Part shown: positions 1-9,700 of the stretch, piece by piece
Numbering within the stretch: the stretch's first letter is position 1
Layout of the letters: each line of letters opens with the position of its first letter
NCBI GenBank assembly: GCA_016790165.1
Contig: JAEUPL010000011.1
Coordinates: 1-64,000 of the forward strand
From: Burkholderiales bacterium
Lineage (GTDB): Bacteria; Pseudomonadota; Gammaproteobacteria; Burkholderiales; Casimicrobiaceae
Direction of reading: 5' to 3'
Length of the DNA: 64,000 nucleotides
The notes under the pieces: model-generated
The model's input: only the letters and a program-made list of their open reading frames with translations
What the model was told of the DNA's origin: nothing
The model's database searches: none
Position numbers and translations under genes: made by a program

Positions 1-50
1 AGCAACTTGCGTCCTTCCACGGTCAATCTGGCATTCTTATGGCTGTTCAC
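1..50 (-). CDS. IS481-family transposase, N-terminal fragment (cut by window edge)
   Basis: Reading on the minus strand from a GTG at 50, the first residues are MNSHKNARLTVEGRKL. This matches the typical opening of IS481-type transposases (MNTHKNARLT...), which start an N-terminal helix-turn-helix ahead of a DDE integrase core. Only 16 codons are inside the window, so the catalytic domain cannot be seen. The position directly inside the element's terminal sequence supports the call. Whether the transposase is intact is unknown. Confidence 0.65.
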   Translation of the reverse strand, partial: MNSHKNARLTVEGRKL

Positions 51-136
51 CTGGTTGATTTCCTCTGAGAGTTCTGAAGCGTGCTAACTCCAGTCTCCCA
101 GAATCTTTCAGGTGAACAACCTATTGAAACATCACA
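1..136 (-). mobile_element. End of an IS481-family insertion sequence (partial)
   Basis: On the minus strand the element begins at 136 with TGTGATGTTTCAATAGGTTG, which resembles the terminal sequence of IS481 (TGTGA..ATTCAATAGGTTG, recalled from Bordetella pertussis). About 85 bases further in, a transposase reading frame opens at 50 and runs off the window edge. The base just outside the tip starts GCTAGC (137-142), which fits the NCTAGN target preference known for IS481. An internal 9-bp inverted repeat (45-53 and 109-117) flanks the leader. The rest of the element lies outside the window, so completeness and the second target copy cannot be judged. Confidence 0.75.
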
Positions 137-137
137 G

Positions 138-3100
138 CTAGCGCAGCAGTTCGGCCAGCACCCGCCCCGTATGTGATTTCGCTTTTGCCTTGAGCACCGT
201 TGGCAAGTCGCCGGCGACGACGACGGTGCCGCCGCCGGTGCCGCCCTCGGGTCCCATGTCGATGATCCAGTCGGCCTCGGCGATCAGGTCGAGGTTGTGC
301 TCAATCAGGATGACCGTGTTGCCCGCGTCCACCAAGCGGTGCAACACGTGGATCAGCTTTTCCACATCGGCCATATGCAGGCCCACAGTAGGTTCGTCGA
401 GCACGTAGAGCGTATGCGGCGCCTTGCTAGCGCGGGCTCCGCGCGCCGGTGCGGCATCGGTTCTGACTTTTGCCAGCTCGGTGACCAGCTTGATGCGCTG
501 TGCCTCGCCGCCCGACAGCGTCGGGCTGGGCTGGCCGAGGGTGAGGTAGCCGAGGCCGACGTCCTGCATCAGTTTCAGTGGATGATGGATCGACGGCATC
601 GACGCGAAAAACGGAACAGCGTCGTCCACTTCCATCGCCAGCACGTCACCGATCGATTTGTCGCGCCAGGTGACCGACAGCGTCTCGCTGTTGAAGCGTG
701 AACCATTGCACACATCGCAAGGCAGCTTCACATCAGGCAGAAAGTTCATCTCCACCGTCACCACCCCGGCGCCGGCGCACGCATCGCAGCGCCCGCCCGC
801 CGCGTTGAATGAGAAGCGACCGGGGCCGTAGCCACGCATCTTCGCCTCGGACGTTTCGGCGTAGAGCTTGCGGATGTTGTCCCAGAAGCCGATGTAGGTC
901 GCCGGGCAAGAGCGCGGCGTCTTGCCGATGGGGGTCTGGTCAACCTCCAGCACGCGGTCGACTTCTTCCCAGCCGGTCAGTGCTTTGCAACCGATGAGCG
1001 CAGGTGCCTTCTTGCGGGTATTCCGCGCTGCGACGAGCGCCTGCAGGTTCTCGTGCAGCACCTCACGGGCGAGTGTTGACTTGCCTGAGCCCGACACACC
1101 GGTGATCACTGACAAACGCGCCAGCGGCAGCCCGGTCGAGACGTTCTTCAGGTTGTGCAGATCCGCGCCTTTGATCTCAATGCGTGCGTCCTTCTTGCCC
1201 ACCGGCGCGCGCTGATGCAGGGGGTGCGCCAGCGGCTTCTTCAGGAAGCGACCGGTGATCGATTTCGGGTTCGCTTTGAGCTCATCAGCCGTACCCTCCG
1301 CCACGATCTCGCCGCCACGCACACCAGCGCCTGGTCCGAGGTCAATGATGTGGTGGGCGCGCTTGATGGTGTCTTCATCGTGTTCGACGACGACCAGCGT
1401 GTTGCCTTTGGCCTGCAGTTTCTCCAGCGTGTCGAGCAGGATGCGGTTGTCGCGTGCGTGCAGACCGATGGTCGGCTCATCAAGCACATAAGCCACGCCC
1501 TGAAGGTTTGAGCCCAATTGTGCGGCCAGGCGAATGCGCTGCGCTTCGCCGCCGGACAGTGTCGGCGCGGACCGATCCAGCGTCAGGTAGCCCAGCCCCA
1601 CTTCCTGCAGGAACGCGAGTCGTGATTTCACCTCCACCAGAATGTCACGGGCGATCTCTTCTTCGCGCGGTGTCAGTTTCAACGCGTTCACGAAGCGCTC
1701 TACATCAATGACAGATTGTGCGACCACCGCATGAATGCCCTGCTCGCGGAAGCGCACATTGCGCGCAACGGGGTTCAGTCGAGCGCCTTCGCACGACGTG
1801 CAAAGCTCGAACGCCTCTTTGGCGTCGAGGAAGGCATCAAGCTCACGGTCGGCGAATTCCTCGCTGACGCGGTCGTCGCGCTTGAAGCCCTTCACGCTCT
1901 CGCCAGTGCCCTGGCAGCTTGCGCACCAGCCATGCTTGCTGTTAAACGAGAACAACCGTGGGTCAAGCTCGGCGAAGCTGGTCCCGCAACTCCGGCAGGC
2001 CCGCTTGGTGGAGAACACGGTCAGCTCGGCTTGTTCGCTGCCCTTTTTCCACGACAGCACCTGCACTACGCCTTTGCCGTAGTCGAGGCCCGAGATCAAC
2101 GCCGCGCGTAGTTCCTTCTCGTGCTTCGCGGCCACCTCAACCGTCGCGACTGGCAGCTCAATGTTGTGTTCGGCAAAACGGTCCAGCCGGGGCCAGGGCG
2201 AGACCGCGACCAGGTCGCCATCGACCCGCAGATGCGCAAAGCCCTTGCCTTTAGCCCATTTCGCCAGATCGGTATAGAGCCCTTTGCGGTTAACCACCAG
2301 CGGCGCCAGGATGGTGGCGTGCTTGCCCTTGCATTCCTTCATCACGCGCGCTGCGATGGTGTCCAGCGACTGCGGCTCAATCGGCACGTCGCACGTCGGG
2401 CAATATTGCGTGCCAAGCTTCATCCAGAGCAGGCGCAGGAAGTGATAGATCTCGGTCAGCGTTGCCACGGTGGACTTTCGCCCGCCGCGCGAGACGCGCT
2501 GCTCAATCGCCACCGTCGGTGGAATGCCGTGAATCGCATCCACATCGGGCCGCGCCGAGGGCTGAACGAACTGCCGTGCGTAGGCGTTGAGCGACTCAAG
2601 ATAGCGCCGCTGGCCTTCGTTGAAGATGATGTCGAAGGCCAACGTCGATTTGCCTGAGCCTGACGGGCCGGTGATCACGGTAAATCCCTTCGCCGGAATT
2701 TCCACACTGACGTTCTTCAGATTGTGCTCGCGCGCATGCAGCACACTGATGTTGCGCGCAGCCGCGCGATGCAGATAGACGCCACGCGGCTCAGCGGCCT
2801 TCGGCGTGCGCGTGGATTCGGCCAGCGCGGCGAGGTCGCGGTCGTAGTCGTTGAGCGCCTTGCCGGTATGCGATCCCGCATCGCGCCGGATGGCTTCGGG
2901 TGTGCCGGTGAAAATGACCTCACCACCGGCGTCGCCGCCTTCCGGGCCAAGGTCGATCAGCCAGTCGCTGGCGTTGATCACATCGAGGTTGTGCTCAATC
3001 ACTACGATGGAGTGACCGGCGTCGAGCAGTTTGTCGAACGCGCCGAGCAGCTTGGCGATGTCGTCGAAGTGCAATCCGGTAGTCGGCTCGTCGAACACGA

Positions 3101-5906
3101 ACAGCTTGCCACGAGGGTTGCCGGGATCGTCCGGCTTGATGCGCTTGGGCAGCAGGGCAATCGGCCGTCCGCCATCCGGCCCCGCGCTTTCGGCGAGATG
3201 GCCTGCGAGCTTCAGCCGCTGCGCCTCGCCGCCGGAGAGCGTGGGCACCGGTTGTCCAAGCCGCACGTAGTCGAGACCGACGTCGGCGAGCGGCTGCAGC
3301 GTGCGCAGCACGTCGGCCCCGCCCTTGAGGACAGCGAAGAACTGGATGGCTTCGCTGACAGTCAGCTCCAGTACGTCGCTGATGCTCTTGTCGTTCACCT
3401 TGACCTCGCGTACTTCGGCGCGGAAGCGGGTGCCATCGCAGTCCGGGCAGCGCAGGTAGACGTCGGAGAGGAACTGCATCTCGACATGCTCGAAGCCCGA
3501 GCCCGAGCAAGTCGGACAGCGTCCGTTGCCGGCGTTGAAGCTGAAAGTTCCCTGCGTGTAGCCGCGTTCGACCGCGAGCGCGGCTTTCGCGTAGATCGCC
3601 CGAATCGCATCAAACGCGCCCACAAAGCTGGCCGGATTCGATCGCGATGACTTGCCGATCGGTGACTGGTCAACGAACACCACATCGTCGATATTCTGAT
3701 GGCCGAAGAGCAGATCGTAGGCGCCCGGCGCATCGGTCGTCTTGCCCTTGGCCTTGTACAGCGCCGGCACCAGCACGTCCTGTACCAGACTTGACTTGCC
3801 GGATCCGGACACACCGGTCACGGTGACGAGGCCATGCAGCGGGAAGGCAACGGCGATGCCCTTCAGGTTGTTTTCACGAGCACCGGTCACGGTGATGACG
3901 TGCTGCTCATCCGTAGTCACCGCCTTGCGCTTGCGGCCGAGGCGTTCGCGGCCGAGCAGGTAAGCGGCCGTACGCGAGTCCCGCGTGTTCGCCAGCTCGC
4001 GCGGCGCGCCGTCGAAGATGATGTTGCCGCCGCGTTCGCCGGGGCCGGGGCCAACGTCGAGCAGGCGATCTGCGGCAAACATGATCTGCGGGTCGTGCTC
4101 TACCACGACGAGCGTGTTACCCGCGCCCTTGAGGCGCTGCATCACGCCGATGATGCGCGTCATGTCACGCGGATGCAGGCCGATCGACGGCTCGTCAAGC
4201 ACGAACAGCGTGTTGGTCAGCGACGTACCCAGCGCGGTGGTCAGATTGATGCGTTGCACTTCGCCGCCGGAGAGTGTGCGGCTCTGGCGATCCAGCGTGA
4301 GGTAGCCGAGGCCGACATCACACAGGTAACCGAGGCGCGACCGCACTTCGCCGAGCACCAATTCGCCCGCTTCATCCATCACTGCGCCGGACGCAGCAAA
4401 ATCCAGTGTGGCGAAGAACTGCCGCAAACGCTCGATCGGCAGCAGCATCAGATCGTGAATCGTGAGGCCGGGCAGCGCTTCCAGTGTGCCGCGCGAGAAC
4501 TTGAAGTGGCGCGGAGAAAAGCGCTTGGCCGGCGCCAGCACAGCATCCGCGTTGGCCTTTGAGCCAAGCCGGAAGTTGATCGAAGTCGGCTTCAACCGTG
4601 CGCCTTCGCAGGCACTGCACGGCGTGTAGGCGCGGTACTTCGACAGCAGCACGCGAATGTGCATCTTGTACGCCTTCGACTCCAGCCAGTCGAAGAAGCG
4701 CATCACGCCGTACCACCGCTTGTTCGCGTCTTTCTCCCACGACCGCCAGGTGTCATCCCCCTCAATGATGTAGCGACGATCGTTCGGCCCAAGGTCGCGA
4801 AACGGCACATCCATCGAAATGTTGCGCGCGATCATGTATTTCTTCAGATCGTCCTGGCACTCCTTGAAGCTCGCGGTCTGCCAGGGTTTGATGGCGCCCT
4901 CGGCGAGTGACTTGCCCTCGTCCGGGATCACCAGGCCAAGATCAACGCCAATCACGCGCCCGAAGCCGCGGCAGGTTTCGCAGGCCCCCAATGGGTTGTT
5001 GAACGAAAAAGACGACGGATGCGGGTCGCTATAGGTGATGTCACACGCGGCGCAGTGCAGATCTGCGGAGTAGGGCCACTGCGTGGAGGACGAATGACGA
5101 ACGACCAATGACGAAACGGCCTGATGCGACGCCTCTGCTGCTTGCACGGGAGCGTCGAGCACAAACACATTCACCCGCCCTTTGCCATGCAACAGCGCGG
5201 CTTCCAGCGCCTCCATCACTCGCGCTTTTTCGGCGCTGCCAATACGCATGCGGTCCTGCACGACGTGCAGCGTGGCGCCATCCCGTTGCTGCACCCGCGT
5301 GTAGCCTTGCGCCGATAGGAACTGTTCGACCTCGGCTTCCTTGAAGTTCTCCGGCACCGTCACCGGGAAGGTGATCGCAACACGCGGATCACTGGCCTTG
5401 GCGGCGCGCAGCTTGAGGTCGACGTAGATTAAATCCGGCGTGTCGCGCCGCACCTGTTCGCCGCAGCCCTGGCAATGCAGCGCGGCGAAGCGCGCGAACA
5501 TCAATTTGAGGTGATCGTTCACCTCGGTCATGGTGCCGACCGTGGAGCGCGAGGTGCGCACCGGGTTGGTCTGGTCGATCGCGATGGCGGGCGGAATGCC
5601 TTCGATGCGGTCCACCTGCGGCTTGTCCATGCGGTCGAGGAACTGCCGCGCGTAGGGCGAGAACGTCTCGACGTAACGCCGCTGACCTTCCGCGTACAGC
5701 GTGTCAAACACCAGCGACGATTTGCCCGAACCCGACACACCAGTGACGACGGTCAGTTCGCCGGTGTGAATGTCGAGATCAATGTTCTTCAGGTTGTTCT
5801 GCCGCGCGCCGCGGATGCGGATGTCGGTCGCAGCGAGTGCGGTGACATTGGCAGGCAGCGCAGGCGCCACCGATTTGCGCTTGCGGGAAGAAACGGGTGC
5901 AGGCAT
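138..5906 (-). CDS. uvrA: Tandem-fused excinuclease ABC subunit A
   Basis: This is a damage-recognition ATPase of nucleotide excision repair, which loads UvrB onto damaged DNA. At 1922 residues it is twice the usual UvrA length (about 940-960), and it contains two complete UvrA-like halves in one frame. Four P-loops of the form GxSGSGKS lie near residues 56, 699, 1078 and 1601, each paired with a LSGGE signature. Each half also carries zinc-binding cysteine pairs, for example CPTCSGSG...CPDCDG in the first and CDACAGAG...CDVCNGSR in the second. The start at 5906 (MPAPVSSRKRK) precedes the first ABC domain directly. A LexA-like box lies 66 bases upstream. The stop codon TAG at 138-140 sits inside the CTAG target next to an IS481 end. 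Such double UvrA proteins are known in some betaproteobacteria. Another normal uvrA may exist elsewhere. Confidence 0.95.
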   Translation of the reverse strand: MPAPVSSRKRKSVAPALPANVTALAATDIRIRGARQNNLKNIDLDIHTGELTVVTGVSGSGKSSLVFDTLYAEGQRRYVETFSPYARQFLDRMDKPQVDRIEGIPPAIAIDQTNPVRTSRSTVGTMTEVNDHLKLMFARFAALHCQGCGEQVRRDTPDLIYVDLKLRAAKASDPRVAITFPVTVPENFKEAEVEQFLSAQGYTRVQQRDGATLHVVQDRMRIGSAEKARVMEALEAALLHGKGRVNVFVLDAPVQAAEASHQAVSSLVVRHSSSTQWPYSADLHCAACDITYSDPHPSSFSFNNPLGACETCRGFGRVIGVDLGLVIPDEGKSLAEGAIKPWQTASFKECQDDLKKYMIARNISMDVPFRDLGPNDRRYIIEGDDTWRSWEKDANKRWYGVMRFFDWLESKAYKMHIRVLLSKYRAYTPCSACEGARLKPTSINFRLGSKANADAVLAPAKRFSPRHFKFSRGTLEALPGLTIHDLMLLPIERLRQFFATLDFAASGAVMDEAGELVLGEVRSRLGYLCDVGLGYLTLDRQSRTLSGGEVQRINLTTALGTSLTNTLFVLDEPSIGLHPRDMTRIIGVMQRLKGAGNTLVVVEHDPQIMFAADRLLDVGPGPGERGGNIIFDGAPRELANTRDSRTAAYLLGRERLGRKRKAVTTDEQHVITVTGARENNLKGIAVAFPLHGLVTVTGVSGSGKSSLVQDVLVPALYKAKGKTTDAPGAYDLLFGHQNIDDVVFVDQSPIGKSSRSNPASFVGAFDAIRAIYAKAALAVERGYTQGTFSFNAGNGRCPTCSGSGFEHVEMQFLSDVYLRCPDCDGTRFRAEVREVKVNDKSISDVLELTVSEAIQFFAVLKGGADVLRTLQPLADVGLDYVRLGQPVPTLSGGEAQRLKLAGHLAESAGPDGGRPIALLPKRIKPDDPGNPRGKLFVFDEPTTGLHFDDIAKLLGAFDKLLDAGHSIVVIEHNLDVINASDWLIDLGPEGGDAGGEVIFTGTPEAIRRDAGSHTGKALNDYDRDLAALAESTRTPKAAEPRGVYLHRAAARNISVLHAREHNLKNVSVEIPAKGFTVITGPSGSGKSTLAFDIIFNEGQRRYLESLNAYARQFVQPSARPDVDAIHGIPPTVAIEQRVSRGGRKSTVATLTEIYHFLRLLWMKLGTQYCPTCDVPIEPQSLDTIAARVMKECKGKHATILAPLVVNRKGLYTDLAKWAKGKGFAHLRVDGDLVAVSPWPRLDRFAEHNIELPVATVEVAAKHEKELRAALISGLDYGKGVVQVLSWKKGSEQAELTVFSTKRACRSCGTSFAELDPRLFSFNSKHGWCASCQGTGESVKGFKRDDRVSEEFADRELDAFLDAKEAFELCTSCEGARLNPVARNVRFREQGIHAVVAQSVIDVERFVNALKLTPREEEIARDILVEVKSRLAFLQEVGLGYLTLDRSAPTLSGGEAQRIRLAAQLGSNLQGVAYVLDEPTIGLHARDNRILLDTLEKLQAKGNTLVVVEHDEDTIKRAHHIIDLGPGAGVRGGEIVAEGTADELKANPKSITGRFLKKPLAHPLHQRAPVGKKDARIEIKGADLHNLKNVSTGLPLARLSVITGVSGSGKSTLAREVLHENLQALVAARNTRKKAPALIGCKALTGWEEVDRVLEVDQTPIGKTPRSCPATYIGFWDNIRKLYAETSEAKMRGYGPGRFSFNAAGGRCDACAGAGVVTVEMNFLPDVKLPCDVCNGSRFNSETLSVTWRDKSIGDVLAMEVDDAVPFFASMPSIHHPLKLMQDVGLGYLTLGQPSPTLSGGEAQRIKLVTELAKVRTDAAPARGARASKAPHTLYVLDEPTVGLHMADVEKLIHVLHRLVDAGNTVILIEHNLDLIAEADWIIDMGPEGGTGGGTVVVAGDLPTVLKAKAKSHTGRVLAELLR

Positions 5907-5971
5907 GGAAAGCGGGGTAAGACAAGCCGCGCAACGGGGTTTGCGCGAGAATGCGCAGTGTACCGGTAAAG

Positions 5972-5987
5972 CTGTGCAAATGCACAG
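5972..5987. promoter_or_regulatory. LexA-type SOS box between uvrA and pepE
   Basis: The sequence CTGTGCAAATGCACAG is a perfect dyad of two 7-bp arms with a 2-bp spacer, and it fits the LexA consensus CTGT-N8-ACAG exactly. It lies 66 bases upstream of the uvrA start and 53 bases upstream of the pepE start, inside the divergent promoter region. LexA control of uvrA is established in Escherichia coli. The core is less AT-rich than the E. coli consensus, so binding is inferred. Confidence 0.7.
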
Positions 5988-6040
5988 TGGTTGTGGTGAC
6001 TGGATTCACTGCCACCGGACCATCTAACTGGGGCCTTTGC

Positions 6041-6739
6041 TTGAAAAACCTTCTGCTGCTTTCAAACTCCCGCATGCCGGGCCGTGAATACCTGGAACAC
6101 GCCGTAGACGCGATTCGCGAAACGCTAGGCGGCGCGAAGAACGTGGTGCTGATCCCGTATGCCAGCGTCACCATCGTGTGGGATTCGACGGCGAAGAACG
6201 TCCGCAAGGGCCTGCAGGTGCTGCGCGACGAAGGTGTGGAAATCACTGCGATCCATCACTTCAAGGACCCGGTCGCGGCGCTGGCGGAATGTGACGCGAT
6301 TTTGGTGAATGGCGGCAACACCTTCAACCTGCTGCATCACCTGCGCCGCAAGGAATTGATCGTGCCGCTGCGCAACGAGATTCTGAACGGCAAGCCTTAC
6401 GTGGGCTGGAGCGCGGGCAGCGGCATCTGCGCGCCCACCATCCGCACCACCAACGACATGCCGATCATTGACCCGGCCGGGTTTGACGCCCTGGGCGTCA
6501 TCGACTTCCAGCTCAACGCGCACTACACCAACGCGGTGCCTGAGGGCTGGATGGGCGAGACCCGCGACCAGCGACTGGCGGAGTTCGTGCACATCAACCC
6601 AACCATGCCGGTGTTGGGGCTGCCCGAGGGCGACTGGCTCCGCGTACGCGGCAGCGAAATCACGCTGCACGGGCCGTTTGCGGGCAAGTGGTTCAGGGCT
6701 GGCGCGGAGCCAGAGACCGTGTTGCCGGGCAGGCTGTAA
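6041..6739 (+). CDS. pepE: Peptidase E, alpha-aspartyl dipeptidase
   Basis: Cytoplasmic serine peptidase of family S51 that hydrolyses dipeptides with an N-terminal aspartate. From the chosen TTG start at 6041 the protein is 232 residues, close to the 229 of enteric PepE, and opens MKNLLLLSNSRMPGREYLEH like that family. The nucleophile motif GWSAGS places Ser124. The next expected triad residues are Asp139 (in TTNDMP) and His161, all shifted by four from Salmonella Ser120/Asp135/His157. An upstream ATG at 5951 would add 30 residues with no family counterpart and would begin before the LexA-like box, so it was rejected. The ribosome-binding site is weak (GGGG at 6030-6033). It is divergent from uvrA. 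Confidence 0.9.
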   Translation: MKNLLLLSNSRMPGREYLEHAVDAIRETLGGAKNVVLIPYASVTIVWDSTAKNVRKGLQVLRDEGVEITAIHHFKDPVAALAECDAILVNGGNTFNLLHHLRRKELIVPLRNEILNGKPYVGWSAGSGICAPTIRTTNDMPIIDPAGFDALGVIDFQLNAHYTNAVPEGWMGETRDQRLAEFVHINPTMPVLGLPEGDWLRVRGSEITLHGPFAGKWFRAGAEPETVLPGRL

Positions 6740-6774
6740 CGCGAAGGCAACGCTGCTGACGAACTGCGTCGGCG

Positions 6775-9700
6775 CTACACCAGTACGCGTTCGATGCCGC
6801 CGCTATTGGCGCGTTCAACGTACTCCGCCATCCAGCTCGGGCCGAGCAGATGTTTGGCCATCTCGACCACAATGTAATCTGCAGTGGTGCCCGCATCGTC
6901 GTTGTAGCGTGATAGACCCTGCAGGCAACTCGGGCAGCTGGTCAGGATCTTCACGTCACCGGCGAACTGTTTCTCGCTGCCCTCGGCGGTTTTCACCGGA
7001 ATGGCGCGCAATGCGTCGGCGCCTTTTTTCATCTCGCCCTCTTTGCGGAAGCGCACCTGCGTTGAGATGTCGGGGCGCGTCACCGCCAGGGTGCCGCTCT
7101 CGCCGCAGCAGCGGTCATTGAGTGCGACCTTCTGGCCCATCAGCGCATCGACGACTTTGGTGGGCGCCTGCGTCTTGATCGGCGTGTGGCAAGGATCGTG
7201 GTACATGTAGCGAGTACCAGTAACACCCTCGAGTTTGACGCCTTTCTCGAGCAGGTATTCGTGAATGTCGAGCAGGCGGCAGCCGGGGAAAATCTTCTCG
7301 AACTGGTACTTCTGCAGCTGGTCCATGCAGGTGCCGCAGCTCACGATCACCGTCTTGATATCCAGGTAGTTCAGCGTGTTGGCTACACGGTGGAACAGCA
7401 CCCGGTTGTCGGTAGTGATCTCCTGCCCCTTGTCATGGTTGCCGCTGGCGGTCTGCGGATAGCCACAACACAGGTAGCCCGGCGGCAGCACGGTCTGGGC
7501 GCCGACGTGCCAGAGCATCGCTTGGGTGGCGAGGCCGACCTGCGAAAACAGGCGCTCTGAGCCGCAGCCGGGGAAATAAAACACCGCTTCCTGCTCAAGG
7601 GCATCCAGCTTCGGGTTGCGGATGATGGGAACGACCTTGTCGTCCTCGATGTCGAGCAGTTTGCGCGCGGTTTGCTTCGGCAGACCGCCGGGCATCGGCT
7701 TATTGATGAAGTGAATGACCTGCGCCTTGATCGGCGGCTTGCTGCCGGTGGTGGAGGGCGGTCGTTTCGTTTGTGAGCCGATCAGGCCGAACCGGCGCGC
7801 GAGGCTGTGTGCGAAGCGTTGTGCGCGATAACCGGTGTTGACCACGGTTCGCTTCAGAAGATTCACCGTGGCAGGATCGCGAGCGTTAAGCAGTGTCATC
7901 GCAACCGCGGTGCCGGGGTTGAACTTCTTTTTGCCTTCCTTGCGCAACAAATTGCGCATGGCCATCGACACGTCGCCGAAGTCAATGTCCACCGGACAAG
8001 GGTTCACACACTTGTGGCAGACCGTGCAATGGTCGGCCACGTCGGCCAACTCGTCCCAGTGCCGTAGAGAGATGCCGCGCCGGGTTTGTTCTTCGTAAAG
8101 GAATGCTTCCACCAGCAAGCCGGTGGCAAGAATCTTGTTGCGCGGACTGTAAAGCAGATTTGCGCGAGGAACGTGGGTGGAGCACACCGGCTTGCATTTG
8201 CCGCAACGCAGGCAGTCCTTTACCGAATCACTGATGGCGCCGATGTCGCTGGCCTCAAGAATCAACGACTCGCTGCCAAGCAGGCCGAACGAGGGCGTAT
8301 ACGCGTAACGCAGATCGCCGCCGGGCAACAGCTTGCCCTTGTTGAAGCGTCCCTCGGGGTCGACCTTGTTCTTGTAGCGCTGGAACGGCGCGATCTCGTC
8401 GGCGGTGAGGAATTCGAGTTTGGTCAGACCAATGCCGTGCTCGCCGGAGATCACGCCGTCGAGCGCACGCGCCAGCCGCATGATGCGCGCCACTGCGGCG
8501 TTGGCCTGCTGCAACATCTCGTAGTTGTCGCTGTTCACCGGGATGTTGGTGTGCACATTGCCGTCGCCGGCATGCATGTGCAGAGCTACCCACACACGGG
8601 CACGCAACACGTCCTGATGAATGCCGCGCAGCCGCTCGACGATGGGCTTCAGTGCCTCACCGGCAAAGAGATCTTCCAGCGGCGTCTTGATTGCACTGCG
8701 CCAGCTGACGCGAATTTCATGCGATTGCAACTTGCGGAACAACGCAAGCGCTCCGGCGTCATCGTGAACACCGCCACTTTCGAAGAACGGCTCCGTGTGG
8801 CAAATTGACGATGCAGCGATGCCCTGCAGCAGTTCCGCCCATTGACCGCGAACGCGAGTTACCAGCGCGGTCGCTTCGGCCACCTTGTCGGCGAGCAGCT
8901 CGACCGACACGCCATATTCCTCGTAACGATGCTGTGGCATGGGCCCGGCGAGGAACGCGAGCAACTGGTCGCAGAGCGCGAGCTTGTTGCTGATCGAGAG
9001 TTCGATATTGATGCGCTCAATGCCATCGCAATACTCGCCCATGCGCGGCAGCGGGATCACCACATCCTCGTTCAACTTGAACGCATTGGTGTGCTTCGAG
9101 ATCGCTGCTGTGCGGGCACGGTCGAGCCAGAATTTCTTTCGCATCTCGGCGCTGACGGCAACGAAGCCTTCGCCGCCGCGGGCATTGCAGATGCGCACCA
9201 CTTCAGAGGCCGCACGCGCGACCGCATCTTCATCGTCGCCGACGATATCGCCGATCAGCACCATCTTGGGCCGACCGTGACGCTTGGCCTTGGTCGCGTA
9301 GCCAACGGCGCGAACGTAGCGCTCATCGAGGTGCTCCAGACCCGACAGCATGACGCGCGCGGCGCCGGTCTTGGGCAGGCTGTCGAGATAGTCCTTCACC
9401 TCGACGATCGAGGGCACCGAATCTCGCACCTGCCCGAAGAACTCCATGCACACGGTGCGCGTGTGCGGCGGCATCCTGTGCAACACCCACTTCGACCACG
9501 TGATCAGGCCGTCACAGCCCTCCTTTTGTACCCCCGGCAGGCCGGACAGGAATTTGTCGGTGACGTCCTTGCCGAGCCCGATCTTGCGGAAGCTCGGGCC
9601 GGGGATGATGAGCGTCTCTTCGCGTAACGGACGCCGTCTTTCGTCCATGTACTGCAGGTTGAACGTCGCATGATTGGCGTCGTGAATCTTGCCGACGTTG

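Noticed and set aside
8086-9627. Two plus-strand frames of about 240 and 260 residues
   Set aside because: They lie antisense to the FAD/Fe-S oxidoreductase and read as its shadow.
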